Below, one piece after another: positions 1 to 9,586 of a stretch of DNA of 64,000 nt (positions are counted from its first letter, which is position 1; every line of letters begins with the position of its first letter). Both the position numbers and the translations under genes were made by a program. This stretch comes from JAPORK01 sp026710285 (lineage in GTDB: Bacteria > Pseudomonadota > Gammaproteobacteria > Pseudomonadales > Endozoicomonadaceae): contig OZ241746.1 of the NCBI GenBank assembly GCA_965201045.1, forward strand, positions 3,162,001 to 3,226,000, given 5' to 3'. The notes beneath the pieces were generated by a model that was not told where the DNA came from, did no database searches, and saw nothing but the letters and a program-made list of their open reading frames with translations.

Positions 1-3000
1 TGCATATTGACCAGGTTATTCATCACATCATAGTGATAATGCTGAATACCTGTTTGTTTCTCTTCTGCTTTTTGACTTAGCATGATGATGTTATTATTAA
101 TATCATAAGTCATTTGCCATTGTGATATCAGCTGTTTTCTAAGGGTATCTGTTATCTTATCTTTGTGTCCCCATAAATCATAGTAAAATATGCGCTGCAT
201 ACCACTTCCATAATTGATCTGTTTTATGCGGGAAAAATCATCATAAGCAAACGAAGACAGTATTTCAGTATGGTTATTTTGATAGGGATAATAAGTAATA
301 CGGGCAACACGTCCCAACTGATCATACTGAATACGTGTGCTGCTACCGGAAATATCTGTAGAACTGACAATTCGCCGGTTATTATCATATTGCCACTGTA
401 ACTTATAATCATGATAATTGTTGTTTCCATTAAAGATTAACTGTTTAGTTAGTCCATCATCACTATAAAAATAAGTTTTTATACCTGTTATATCAGTTTT
501 TTTCTGTATTCTGAGAGTAATTGCATCATAATTAATATACGATTGTTGCTTATTGTCTATTGACTGACTAATAGGAAGATTTAACTGATTATATTGCCAG
601 CAAAAAATATGTTGGTTTGGTGTGGTAATCGTAGCAATCTGTCCATCGGGTGTATAAGTATAAACAGTATGCTTTCCGTCTTCTCCTGCATGCCAGATCA
701 GCTGCCCTGCCCGGTTATAACCAGCAGATGATAATAGATAATGCTCTCCTGATACAGGATACACCCACGACTGTATAGTTTGTCCTGTGAGATTATATAC
801 TGAGTGTGTGCGGTTTCCTGAAGGATCGATGATATCAGTTAGTCGCCCCATTGAATCATAATATTGTTTAACAATTCTTCCTTCTGGATCCTGTTCTTTA
901 ATCTGGCGCCCAAATCCATCATAGGTGACCAAAGAGATCCGGGCTTCAGATTGTTTATCACTATTAAGACAGAATGATTTTACTGAAGATGACAGCGTAT
1001 TAGTGGCAGGTAATATCCACTGTTTGATGGGTTTACTGAGTACATTTGCTCGTGACACTGAGATAACAGCGTGTTCACCCTGTCTATTTTGCTGGTAACT
1101 TATCACACATCTGTCACTGTCGTCATAATGCATAATATTCATTCTTCCATCAGGTAGATGCATTCGGACCGCTCTGCCTGTATCATCGTACTCCCATGTA
1201 GTATCAAGTGTTTCTGGATGTCCTGATTTATCGACAATATAGCTACTCTGTCTTTCAATATCTCCATACTGATCATAGTGAAATTTTTGTACTGGCCACC
1301 AGCGTCCAGGTCGTTGGTTTCCTGCTTTATCAATAGCTTCAGTAAAACTTTTTAAGGCTCTTCCGGAGCTGTCAAAAATAATTTTTTTCTGCAATCCATT
1401 CACAGCAGTAATTAATACCTGATTGTGGTTTTTAGATATCGTATAGCTATAATAAGTACTGGCAGTAAAATTAGTACCAACAGCACGCTCTGTTCTTACA
1501 AGCCGATCCCAAGGATCATAGCGATAACGATTCTTGTCTTTTTTTTCTGCATCGCTGACCATTAATACCTGATTAGTAAACAGGCTGGTTGTAATATAAG
1601 ATGAAAAAAGACGTTTACTCTCAGATAATTCAACAGCACTATAAGTGGTTTTAGTAGAATTATCCGGACTTTTTATATAATAATAATCTTTGATAACAGC
1701 ATCATGTGAGTTAGTTTCATTTAGTTGACCGGTCATGACAATCTGTTTTAATAAACCATAAGTCAGAAGATCTTCAGTATTTTGATAATAATAACGGGTT
1801 GTTGTTATCTGCTGATTACCAGACTGCGCTGTTTGATGATCCAGTACAGCAATATAACCTTTACCATTGTGATCAATCTCCTTTCGATAATAATTCCGGG
1901 TGATTACAGGTAATAATGGACTTGTTTTGATTCCGCTGTCAGCAGGATATTGTACCGTAAATTTATTCAGTGTAGTAAAAGGCCATTCTGTTGAAGCAGC
2001 AGGACAGGAATCATCACCGTTTAACGGACAGTAACTGTTAATTGTTACACGTCCATAGATATCTTTTTGCCAGATAATTCTTCCTTGTTTATCATAACGG
2101 GTAGTCATTGTAGTGGTAGCGGATATATCTGTTGTTTCTCCAAATATCCGGGTTATTATTTTCAGGGGTAAGCTGTAGGTAGCAGGTAAATCAGCAAAAG
2201 AACTGTGAGCACAACCATCATACTGATCTGTACGACAAAAGAAATAGTGTACTGCTGATAAAATATGTCCGGTTCGATCACTGACCTGCTGTTCATCTGT
2301 CATCAGATGGTATTTGTTGTAAGTGCGAACTTCCCGTATAAGACCATTATCCTGCTCAGTTTGATAAGTATAACTGACTGGTGCTTCAAACAGTCTGTCT
2401 TTTGATGAATTAGTTGTAATATTGAATCCTACATTAAAACCCATATAATTATGTTCATTAATATTTGTCTTACCATAACGATAACGGTTGACCATTATCG
2501 GTTGACCAAACCCCGGATCAGTTATTTCTTTAATAACAGCACATAAAGCATGTACTGATAAGGTATAATTTTTAGGAATTTTTATTTCATCATTGCAATT
2601 ATAACTAATTCGGTTTTTTAATCCGGTTGGATAATCAATACTATTAATAAAATGTCGTGCATAATAAAAATAGATACCATGATCAGCATGGTTATTAAAA
2701 AATGGCAGTGTGATACCGTGTATTTCACTATTTTTTTTACAAATTAATACGACAACATTCTGACCATAACTTCCCTGGCTAATAACCTTAATGTAGTTAT
2801 TTTTTCTGTGTAGCCTAATAATATGCCCTCTGTCATCTTTTACTGAATTTAACAGATGTGTACCGGATAGGTAACTGAAATGGACACTCCACCCATCCTG
2901 TTGTTCCAGGTGAGTTTCATAACCTTCATGGTTCAGTGTTTCCCTTAAGCCATTGGCATAGGTGATCACAAAATGTGTGCTGATATCTCCCTGAATAAGT

Positions 3001-3566
3001 ATATCATGAAGCTTATGATACATTGGCTGCCAGTGACCATTGAACTGTTTTTTTAAATAAAAATTTTGTCCAAATGATGTAATTAACTGATGCGTAGCCA
3101 AATCGAAGTGAGTCAGATTCCAGCTCCACCCCCTTCCCAGTCCATCCGGATTAGCTAAAGTGCTGCTACTATAACTAACGTTAAGATTAATATCTGGACC
3201 ATGTCCTAAATTACTAAGCATACTTCCTGCTTTTACCCAGGTGCTGAGAATACCTGTGCGTGAATCAACAGTGGTTCCCCATGCTTTTTTGAAGTTAAAT
3301 GCATTTGACCAGAGAGATGATTTACCAGACACTAAATAATCAGCCAGTTGACTTTTTTTATCTGTATTTAATGAAAATTGATTATCATTTTTACTTGTTA
3401 TTTTATTATCATCATTATCTGAATGATAAAAGTAATTAGTATATTTTTCAGTTAATCTGTTTTTTTGTATATCAGGTATTGTACAAAATAAACTGCCTGT
3501 ATAACAAAGTATTTTTAGCAGTAATATAGAAAAACAAATATACTTTTCTTTGTTTTGTATTAGCAT
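1..3566 (-). CDS. R1: giant RHS/YD-repeat protein, 3' part outside the window
   Basis: This is the N-terminal and central part of a large RHS protein read leftward. About 1,188 codons are open without a stop down to position 1, so the RHS core and C-terminal domain lie outside the window. The start is the ATG at 3564-3566, matching the starts of R2 and R3. The N-terminus is a short basic stretch and a hydrophobic segment (about residues 10-28), suggesting export or membrane anchoring. Next comes the N-terminal RHS block, with a GLGRGWSWN motif near residue 142, then YD repeats. The first 370 residues and the upstream 232 bp are almost identical to R2, so this end was duplicated or converted recently. 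R1 has one extra codon relative to R2 near 1915. Function is inferred only: a secreted RHS-type effector or surface protein. Confidence 0.85.
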   Translation of the reverse strand, partial: MLIQNKEKYICFSILLLKILCYTGSLFCTIPDIQKNRLTEKYTNYFYHSDNDDNKITSKNDNQFSLNTDKKSQLADYLVSGKSSLWSNAFNFKKAWGTTVDSRTGILSTWVKAGSMLSNLGHGPDINLNVSYSSSTLANPDGLGRGWSWNLTHFDLATHQLITSFGQNFYLKKQFNGHWQPMYHKLHDILIQGDISTHFVITYANGLRETLNHEGYETHLEQQDGWSVHFSYLSGTHLLNSVKDDRGHIIRLHRKNNYIKVISQGSYGQNVVVLICKKNSEIHGITLPFFNNHADHGIYFYYARHFINSIDYPTGLKNRISYNCNDEIKIPKNYTLSVHALCAVIKEITDPGFGQPIMVNRYRYGKTNINEHNYMGFNVGFNITTNSSKDRLFEAPVSYTYQTEQDNGLIREVRTYNKYHLMTDEQQVSDRTGHILSAVHYFFCRTDQYDGCAHSSFADLPATYSLPLKIITRIFGETTDISATTTMTTRYDKQGRIIWQKDIYGRVTINSYCPLNGDDSCPAASTEWPFTTLNKFTVQYPADSGIKTSPLLPVITRNYYRKEIDHNGKGYIAVLDHQTAQSGNQQITTTRYYYQNTEDLLTYGLLKQIVMTGQLNETNSHDAVIKDYYYIKSPDNSTKTTYSAVELSESKRLFSSYITTSLFTNQVLMVSDAEKKDKNRYRYDPWDRLVRTERAVGTNFTASTYYSYTISKNHNQVLITAVNGLQKKIIFDSSGRALKSFTEAIDKAGNQRPGRWWPVQKFHYDQYGDIERQSSYIVDKSGHPETLDTTWEYDDTGRAVRMHLPDGRMNIMHYDDSDRCVISYQQNRQGEHAVISVSRANVLSKPIKQWILPATNTLSSSVKSFCLNSDKQSEARISLVTYDGFGRQIKEQDPEGRIVKQYYDSMGRLTDIIDPSGNRTHSVYNLTGQTIQSWVYPVSGEHYLLSSAGYNRAGQLIWHAGEDGKHTVYTYTPDGQIATITTPNQHIFCWQYNQLNLPISQSIDNKQQSYINYDAITLRIQKKTDITGIKTYFYSDDGLTKQLIFNGNNNYHDYKLQWQYDNNRRIVSSTDISGSSTRIQYDQLGRVARITYYPYQNNHTEILSSFAYDDFSRIKQINYGSGMQRIFYYDLWGHKDKITDTLRKQLISQWQMTYDINNNIIMLSQKAEEKQTGIQHYHYDVMNNLVNM

Positions 3567-3798
3567 TTTATATCTGTTAATAAATCATAAAAGCGCTTCT
3601 TATCAACAATCATGTTATTCATTTATGTCGAATTTTTACTTTTATAAAAATAGTGAAAAATTTCTCATGAACTCAGCATTAATTTCTACTGATTATTTTG
3701 ATCTTATAGCACATAATCTTTTTTCTGCTCTGCTCAATCATTTCTGTAGCAATCAGGGTTACCTGGATTCTATCAGATTGAGTGGTTATCTTCGGTAT
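3567..3798. repeat. Conserved 232-bp spacer between R2 and R1
   Basis: This gap lies between the R2 stop and the R1 start. It recurs at 9355-9586 with one visible difference (C versus A near 3750/9538) and, more diverged, at 15143-15375. It presumably carries the promoter and leader of the gene to its left. On the minus strand a TTGATA followed after 17-18 nt by TTATTA/TATTAA sits just upstream of the ATG, but that leaves almost no leader, so I do not rely on it. No immunity gene or RNA gene is visible. Confidence 0.7.
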
Positions 3799-6700
3799 TT
3801 ATTCTTTTAAGCGAAGATAAGCATAAATATGTAATTTATTCGGATAATCAGGATGAGGAATTAATGTCTTTAAAGTATGAGCATTAATCACCTGAGTATT
3901 TATATTACCGTCAGAATAAAATATATAGGCGTTCCAGGTAGAGTATTTGCCTGGTATAACAGGTAACTTTTGGATTATGACCATATGTTCATAACCAACG
4001 ACGACTAAATGTTGATAAACATTAGGCGAGATCTTAGTGAGTTTTACATCGCCATTTGTTATATTAAATTCGTTCCATTTAGCTTTTACAAGAAATAATG
4101 CATTTTTTAAAGCCTGAAAATAATCATTATCATGTTTTAAATTTACAAAACAGTCAGGGCATTTATTACGGGCATTTAGAAAAGCTTCCAAAACGCCAAC
4201 ACCCAGAGGTTTCCGAGTAACATGATGTGCTAATAAAATTGCTCCGGTGTCACACTGTATATTGTCTACAAATGGTGAAATCAGTAAAAGATTCCATGTT
4301 CGTTGAAGAGCAGCCTCAGAGGTTAAATTCAGAAATCCATTGTCCCCAGATTCATAATAATCTATTGACATTTTTAAAAAATTGCTTACTGAAGAAAAAC
4401 TAATATCATGAGCATCATCAAGAGGGGATAATCCAAAGGCAAAGAAGTTTAAAAAGTCTGATTCGAAAATATCAGAGAATGAATTATTGGTTGCTGCCAG
4501 TTCCTGTACATCATCCACTGCAAGCTCTCCTTTTAATAAAAGCATTCTCAGAGGAATATGTACCTTCATGCTGTCGTTTTTAATTGCAAGAGGCGTAAGG
4601 TCAATGGCTGCTGCTGCAACAGATACAACCATTTCTGTCATACCAATGATTTTTCCTGCTATATTAAGCCCTTTATTAGCAGGCATTGCTGCTGCTACAA
4701 CAGGTATGCTACCAACAGCAGCAGTGCCTGCCACAATCCCTGCCAGCGCAGCACTACCTGCACCGGCAACAGCAGCTCCAAGGGTGGCAACGGTACATCC
4801 TGCCTGCATAACAGCTGCGGTAATGTTGGCCCAGCGCTGGTGTAATGCACCTAATCCCATTGTGCTAACATATCCTGCCCATTTAAAAACCTCTCCTAAC
4901 CACTCGGGACTGTTACCGGACGGATCAGTGTTCATAATCGGGTTATTACTGCCAAAAGCGTAACCATCACCTGCCGGATCTTCACTAAGGAAATAGCGCT
5001 GAGCCGGATTATACGTCCGGTTACCTGCACCTAAAAATTGCCATCCTGTAGCAGCATCTGTCCTTTCACCATCAAACCCTTGCAAAGTCTGCTGATACAG
5101 AGGACGTGTCTTTGATATTTTATGCCATACCATGCCATAAGGACTATAAATGTTTCTCTGTTGAAACTGATATTGACCCTTGTCATTTCTTTTAAAAATA
5201 CCAGATACATCACCTTTATAGCTATTTTCATAATATTCACTGATTATTCCGTCTGTGGTTTTAGCTACACCGAGGTAACCGGTAATGTGTGTATCCTGCC
5301 CGAGACTGGTAATTTTTTCATTCAGAAGTATACCGTCACAGTAAAAAAGAAAACTCATACCATACGAGCTTTTTTCCATCACTTCCTGTCCACTGCTATC
5401 ATAACCATAATCACTCTGTTTTCCTGCTGATGAAATGACGCTGGTGACTTCATTCAGTAGATTATAAGTAATATGATTATTTTGTCCATCCACTGTCATG
5501 TTACCAACATCATCATAAGTTAAGCTCTGTGTGAAAGGTTTATTCCGGCTCCATGTAGTACTGATGCTTTGAAGACGTAAAGGTACTGATATATCAGTAT
5601 AGTGATAATGAATTATTTTATTAATTGTTTGCTGTTGTTGTACAGATTGCAACGTTTCCCTAACGCTGGCAAGTCGGTTAAGCGGTGTAAAGGTGTAACC
5701 CTGATGAGTAATGACCGGTGCTTCTGTCAGCTTTGATCCGGTAAGCGATGTATCATGCGGACATAAAGGCAAACTGGATGATCCCTGACATTGCATGCTA
5801 ACCAGATTATCCAAAACATCATAGTGATAATGCTGAATACCTGTTTGCTCCTTTTCTGCTTTTTGGCTGAGCAGAATAATATTATCATTGATATCATAAA
5901 TTATTTTCCATTGTGATACCAGATGTTTTCTTAGGGTATCCGTGATCTGATCTTTGTGTCCCCAATGATCATAATGGAAAGTTCTGTGCATACCACTGCC
6001 ATAATTAATCTGTTTGATACGGGAAAAATAATTATAAGAAAAAACAGATAATGTTTTAATAGAATTATTTTTATAAGGATGATAATTAATGTGAGCAACA
6101 CGCCCCAACCCGTCATATCGGATATGCGTTCTGTTACCAGAAATATCTGTAGTGCTTATAGTATGCCGATTATTATCATACTCCCAATGTATTTTATAGT
6201 CAGGATAATTGCTCTTTCCGATAAAATTTAATTGCTGTATTAGTCCGTCATCACTATAAGAATAAGTTTTAATGCCGGTGATATCTGCTTTTTTTTGTAT
6301 TTTCAAAGTCACCGGATCATAATAAGCAGACCATTGTTGCTGATTATCTGTTAACTGCTGAACAGGCAGATTTAATCTGTTATACTGCCAGGAAAAAACA
6401 TGCCGGTTCGGTGTAGTAATCATAGCAATCTGTCCATCGGGTGTATAAGTATAAACAGTATGCTTTCCGTCTTCTCCTGCTTTCCAAATCAACTGTCCTG
6501 CCCTGTTATAACCAGCAGATGATAACAGATAATGTCCTCCTGAGACAGGATACACCCACGACTGTATAGTCTGTCCTGTAAGATTATATACTGAGTGTGT
6601 CCGGTTTCCTGCAGGATCGACAATATCCGTTAATCGTCCCAGCGAATCATAATATTGTCTAACAATTCTTCCCTCCGGATCCTGTTCTTTAATCTGGCGT

Positions 6701-9354
6701 CCAAATCCATCATAGGTGACCAAAGAGATCCGGGCTTCAGATTGTTTATCACTGTTAAGGCAGAATGATTTTACTGAAGATGACAGCGTATTAGTGGCAG
6801 GTAATATCCACTGTTTGATGGGTTTACTGAGTACATTTGCTCGTGACACTGAGATAACAGCGTGTTCACCCTGTCTATTTTGCTGGTAACTTATCACACA
6901 TCTGTCACTGTCGTCATAATGCATAACATTCATTCTTCCATCGGGTAGATGAATTAGGACCGCTCTGCCTGTATCATCATAATCCTGTGTGGTATCCAGT
7001 GTTGTTACATGTCCTGATTCATCAATGACATAATTACTTTGTCTGACAATACGATCATATTTATCGTAGTGGACTTTTTGTACCGGCAACCAGTGCCCGG
7101 ATTGCTTCTTCCCTGTTTTGTCAATGGCTTCAGTGAAATTCTTTATTATTCTTCCGGTACTGTCAAAAATAACTTTTTGCTGCAATCCATTCACAGTAGT
7201 AATTAATACCTGATTAAGATTTTTAGATACTATATAGCTGTAATAAGTGCTGGCAGAAAAATCAGTACCAACAGCATGCTCTGTTCTTACAGGCCGATCC
7301 CAGGGATCATAATCATAACGATCTCTGTCTTTTTTTTCTGCATCTGTTATCATTAGTACCTGATTGGTGAATAAACTGGTTGTAATGTAAGATGAGAAAA
7401 GACGTTTATTCTCAGATAATTCAACAGCACTATAAGTGATTTTAGTGGAATTATCCGAACTTTTTACATAATAATAATCTTTGATCATAGTATCATCTGA
7501 GTTAGTTTCATTTAGTTGACCGGTCATAACCATCTTTTTTAATAAACCATAAGTCAGAAGATCTTTAGTATTTTGATAATAATAACGGGTTGTTGTTATC
7601 TGCTGATTGCCAGACTGTGCTGTTTGATGATCCAGTACAGTAATATAACCTTTGCCATTGTGATTAATCTTCCTTCGATAATAATTCCGGGTGATTACAG
7701 GTAATGGACTTGTTTTGATTCCGCTATCAGCAGAATATTGTACCGTAAATTTATTCAGTGTAATAAAAGGCCATTCTGTTGAAGCAGCAGGACAGGCAGC
7801 ATCACCGTTTAACGGACAGTAACTGTTAATTGTTACACGTCCATAGATATCTTTTTGCCAGATAATTCTACCTTGTTTATCATAACGGCTAATCATTGTA
7901 GTGGTAGCGGGTGTCTCTGTTACCTCTCCAAATATCCGGGTTATTATTTTCAGGGGTAAGCTATAGGTAGCAGGTAAATCAGTAAAAGAACTGTGAGCAC
8001 AACCATCATACTGATCTGTACGACAAAAGAAATAGTGTACTGCTGATAAAATATGTCCGGTTCGATCACTGACCTGCTGTTCATCTGTCATCAGATGGTA
8101 TTTGTTGTAAGTGCGAACTTCCCGTATAAGACCATTATCCTGCTCAGTTTGATAAGTATAACTGACTGGTGCTTCAAACAGTCTGTCTTTCAGTGAGTTG
8201 TCTGTAATATTCAGCCCTACATTAAAACCAAGATAATTATGTTCATTAATATTTGTCTTACCATAACGATAACGGTTGACCATTATCGGTTGACCAAACC
8301 CCGGATCAGTTATTTCTTTAATAACAGCACATAGAGCATGTACTGATAAGGTATAATTTTTAGGAATTTTTATTTCATCATTGCAATTATAACTAATTCG
8401 GTTTTTTAATCCGGTTGGATAATCAATACTATTAATAAAATGTCGTGCATAATAAAAATAGATACCATGATCAGCATGGTTATTAAAAAATGGTAGTGTG
8501 ATACCGTGTATTTCACTATTTTTTTTACAAATTAATACGACAACATTCTGACCATAACTTCCCTGGCTAATAACCTTAATGTAGTTATTTTTTCTGTATA
8601 GCCTAATAATATGCCCTCTGTCATCTTTTACTGAATTTAACAGATGTGTACCGGATAGGTAACTGAAATGGACACTCCACCCATCCTGTTGTTCCAGGTG
8701 AGTTTCATAACCTTCATGGTTCAGTGTTTCCCTTAAGCCATTGGCATAGGTGATCACAAAATGTGTGCTGATATCTCCCTGAATAAGTATATCATGAAGC
8801 TTATGATACATTGGCTGCCAGTGACCATTGAACTGTTTTTTTAAATAAAAATTTTGTCCAAATGATGTAATTAACTGATGCGTAGCCAAATCGAAGTGAG
8901 TCAGATTCCAGCTCCACCCCCTTCCCAGTCCATCCGGATTAGCTAAAGTGCTGCTACTATAACTAACGTTAAGATTAATATCTGGACCATGTCCTAAATT
9001 ACTAAGCATACTTCCTGCTTTTACCCAGGTGCTGAGAATACCTGTGCGTGAATCAACAGTGGTTCCCCATGCTTTTTTGAAGTTAAATGCATTTGACCAG
9101 AGAGATGATTTACCAGACACTAAATAATCAGCCAGTTGACTTTTTTTATCTGTATTTAATGAAAATTGATTATCATTTTTACTTGTTGTTTTATTATCAT
9201 CATTATCTGAATGATAAAAGTAATTAGTATATTTTTCAGTTAATCTGTTTTTTTGTATATCAGGTATTGTACAAAATAAACTGCCTGTATAACAAAGTAT
9301 TTTTAGCAGTAATATAGAAAAACAAATATACTTTTCTTTGTTTTGTATTAGCAT
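3799..9354 (-). CDS. R2: giant RHS/YD-repeat protein with C-terminal CDT/His domain
   Basis: Complete protein of 1851 residues. Order: hydrophobic N-terminal segment (about 10-28), N-terminal RHS block with GLGRGWSWN (142-150), YD repeats (about 485-1400; for example YDGFGRQI and YDSLGRLTD), and the RHS core (about 1400-1480) with YSPYGMVWHK and NTDPSG. A 371-residue C-terminus follows. It begins with a WAGYVSTMGLGALH stretch and an Ala/Gly-rich hydrophobic segment containing PANKGL, and ends in a domain with Cys1701 (QCDT) and His1790 (YEHMVIIQ), then STWNAY and SDGN. The body resembles R3, but the C-terminal tip resembles R4, so the gene is a mosaic. RHS shells usually enclose a toxic C-terminal domain. 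Here the Cys/His pair suggests a papain-like or related thiol enzyme, which is inference. No partner immunity gene is adjacent. Confidence 0.9.
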   Translation of the reverse strand: MLIQNKEKYICFSILLLKILCYTGSLFCTIPDIQKNRLTEKYTNYFYHSDNDDNKTTSKNDNQFSLNTDKKSQLADYLVSGKSSLWSNAFNFKKAWGTTVDSRTGILSTWVKAGSMLSNLGHGPDINLNVSYSSSTLANPDGLGRGWSWNLTHFDLATHQLITSFGQNFYLKKQFNGHWQPMYHKLHDILIQGDISTHFVITYANGLRETLNHEGYETHLEQQDGWSVHFSYLSGTHLLNSVKDDRGHIIRLYRKNNYIKVISQGSYGQNVVVLICKKNSEIHGITLPFFNNHADHGIYFYYARHFINSIDYPTGLKNRISYNCNDEIKIPKNYTLSVHALCAVIKEITDPGFGQPIMVNRYRYGKTNINEHNYLGFNVGLNITDNSLKDRLFEAPVSYTYQTEQDNGLIREVRTYNKYHLMTDEQQVSDRTGHILSAVHYFFCRTDQYDGCAHSSFTDLPATYSLPLKIITRIFGEVTETPATTTMISRYDKQGRIIWQKDIYGRVTINSYCPLNGDAACPAASTEWPFITLNKFTVQYSADSGIKTSPLPVITRNYYRRKINHNGKGYITVLDHQTAQSGNQQITTTRYYYQNTKDLLTYGLLKKMVMTGQLNETNSDDTMIKDYYYVKSSDNSTKITYSAVELSENKRLFSSYITTSLFTNQVLMITDAEKKDRDRYDYDPWDRPVRTEHAVGTDFSASTYYSYIVSKNLNQVLITTVNGLQQKVIFDSTGRIIKNFTEAIDKTGKKQSGHWLPVQKVHYDKYDRIVRQSNYVIDESGHVTTLDTTQDYDDTGRAVLIHLPDGRMNVMHYDDSDRCVISYQQNRQGEHAVISVSRANVLSKPIKQWILPATNTLSSSVKSFCLNSDKQSEARISLVTYDGFGRQIKEQDPEGRIVRQYYDSLGRLTDIVDPAGNRTHSVYNLTGQTIQSWVYPVSGGHYLLSSAGYNRAGQLIWKAGEDGKHTVYTYTPDGQIAMITTPNRHVFSWQYNRLNLPVQQLTDNQQQWSAYYDPVTLKIQKKADITGIKTYSYSDDGLIQQLNFIGKSNYPDYKIHWEYDNNRHTISTTDISGNRTHIRYDGLGRVAHINYHPYKNNSIKTLSVFSYNYFSRIKQINYGSGMHRTFHYDHWGHKDQITDTLRKHLVSQWKIIYDINDNIILLSQKAEKEQTGIQHYHYDVLDNLVSMQCQGSSSLPLCPHDTSLTGSKLTEAPVITHQGYTFTPLNRLASVRETLQSVQQQQTINKIIHYHYTDISVPLRLQSISTTWSRNKPFTQSLTYDDVGNMTVDGQNNHITYNLLNEVTSVISSAGKQSDYGYDSSGQEVMEKSSYGMSFLFYCDGILLNEKITSLGQDTHITGYLGVAKTTDGIISEYYENSYKGDVSGIFKRNDKGQYQFQQRNIYSPYGMVWHKISKTRPLYQQTLQGFDGERTDAATGWQFLGAGNRTYNPAQRYFLSEDPAGDGYAFGSNNPIMNTDPSGNSPEWLGEVFKWAGYVSTMGLGALHQRWANITAAVMQAGCTVATLGAAVAGAGSAALAGIVAGTAAVGSIPVVAAAMPANKGLNIAGKIIGMTEMVVSVAAAAIDLTPLAIKNDSMKVHIPLRMLLLKGELAVDDVQELAATNNSFSDIFESDFLNFFAFGLSPLDDAHDISFSSVSNFLKMSIDYYESGDNGFLNLTSEAALQRTWNLLLISPFVDNIQCDTGAILLAHHVTRKPLGVGVLEAFLNARNKCPDCFVNLKHDNDYFQALKNALFLVKAKWNEFNITNGDVKLTKISPNVYQHLVVVGYEHMVIIQKLPVIPGKYSTWNAYIFYSDGNINTQVINAHTLKTLIPHPDYPNKLHIYAYLRLKE

Positions 9355-9586
9355 TTTATATCTGTTAATAAATCATAAAAGCGCTTCTTATCAACAATCA
9401 TGTTATTCATTTATGTCGAATTTTTACTTTTATAAAAATAGTGAAAAATTTCTCATGAACTCAGCATTAATTTCTACTGATTATTTTGATCTTATAGCAC
9501 ATAATCTTTTTTCTGCTCTGCTCAATCATTTCTGTAGAAATCAGGGTTACCTGGATTCTATCAGATTGAGTGGTTATCTTCGGTAT
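9355..9586. repeat. Conserved 232-bp spacer between R3 and R2
   Basis: Second copy of the array spacer, differing from 3567-3798 at one visible base. The near-identity of non-coding DNA indicates recent duplication or conversion together with the adjoining start of the gene. A plus-strand reading frame of 86 codons spans this copy and the first, but it is destroyed in the third copy. Confidence 0.7.

Noticed and set aside
3550..3810. Plus-strand 86-codon frame in the R1/R2 spacer, repeated almost exactly at 9338-9598, considered as an immunity or regulatory peptide
   Set aside because: It starts with TTG, overlaps both flanking genes, and the third spacer copy (15143-15375) has no start and contains stops. 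Its conservation follows from DNA duplication.
4487..4963. Alanine/threonine-rich plus-strand frame opposite R2 (also opposite R3 and R4)
   Set aside because: It is antisense to the Ala/Gly-rich hydrophobic segment of the RHS genes. Its composition follows from the complementary codons and it has no ribosome site.
3799..9354. TccC/BC-component of an insecticidal Tc complex
   Set aside because: There is an N-terminal export signal, no TcA or TcB partner in the window, and no recognisable ADP-ribosyltransferase tip.
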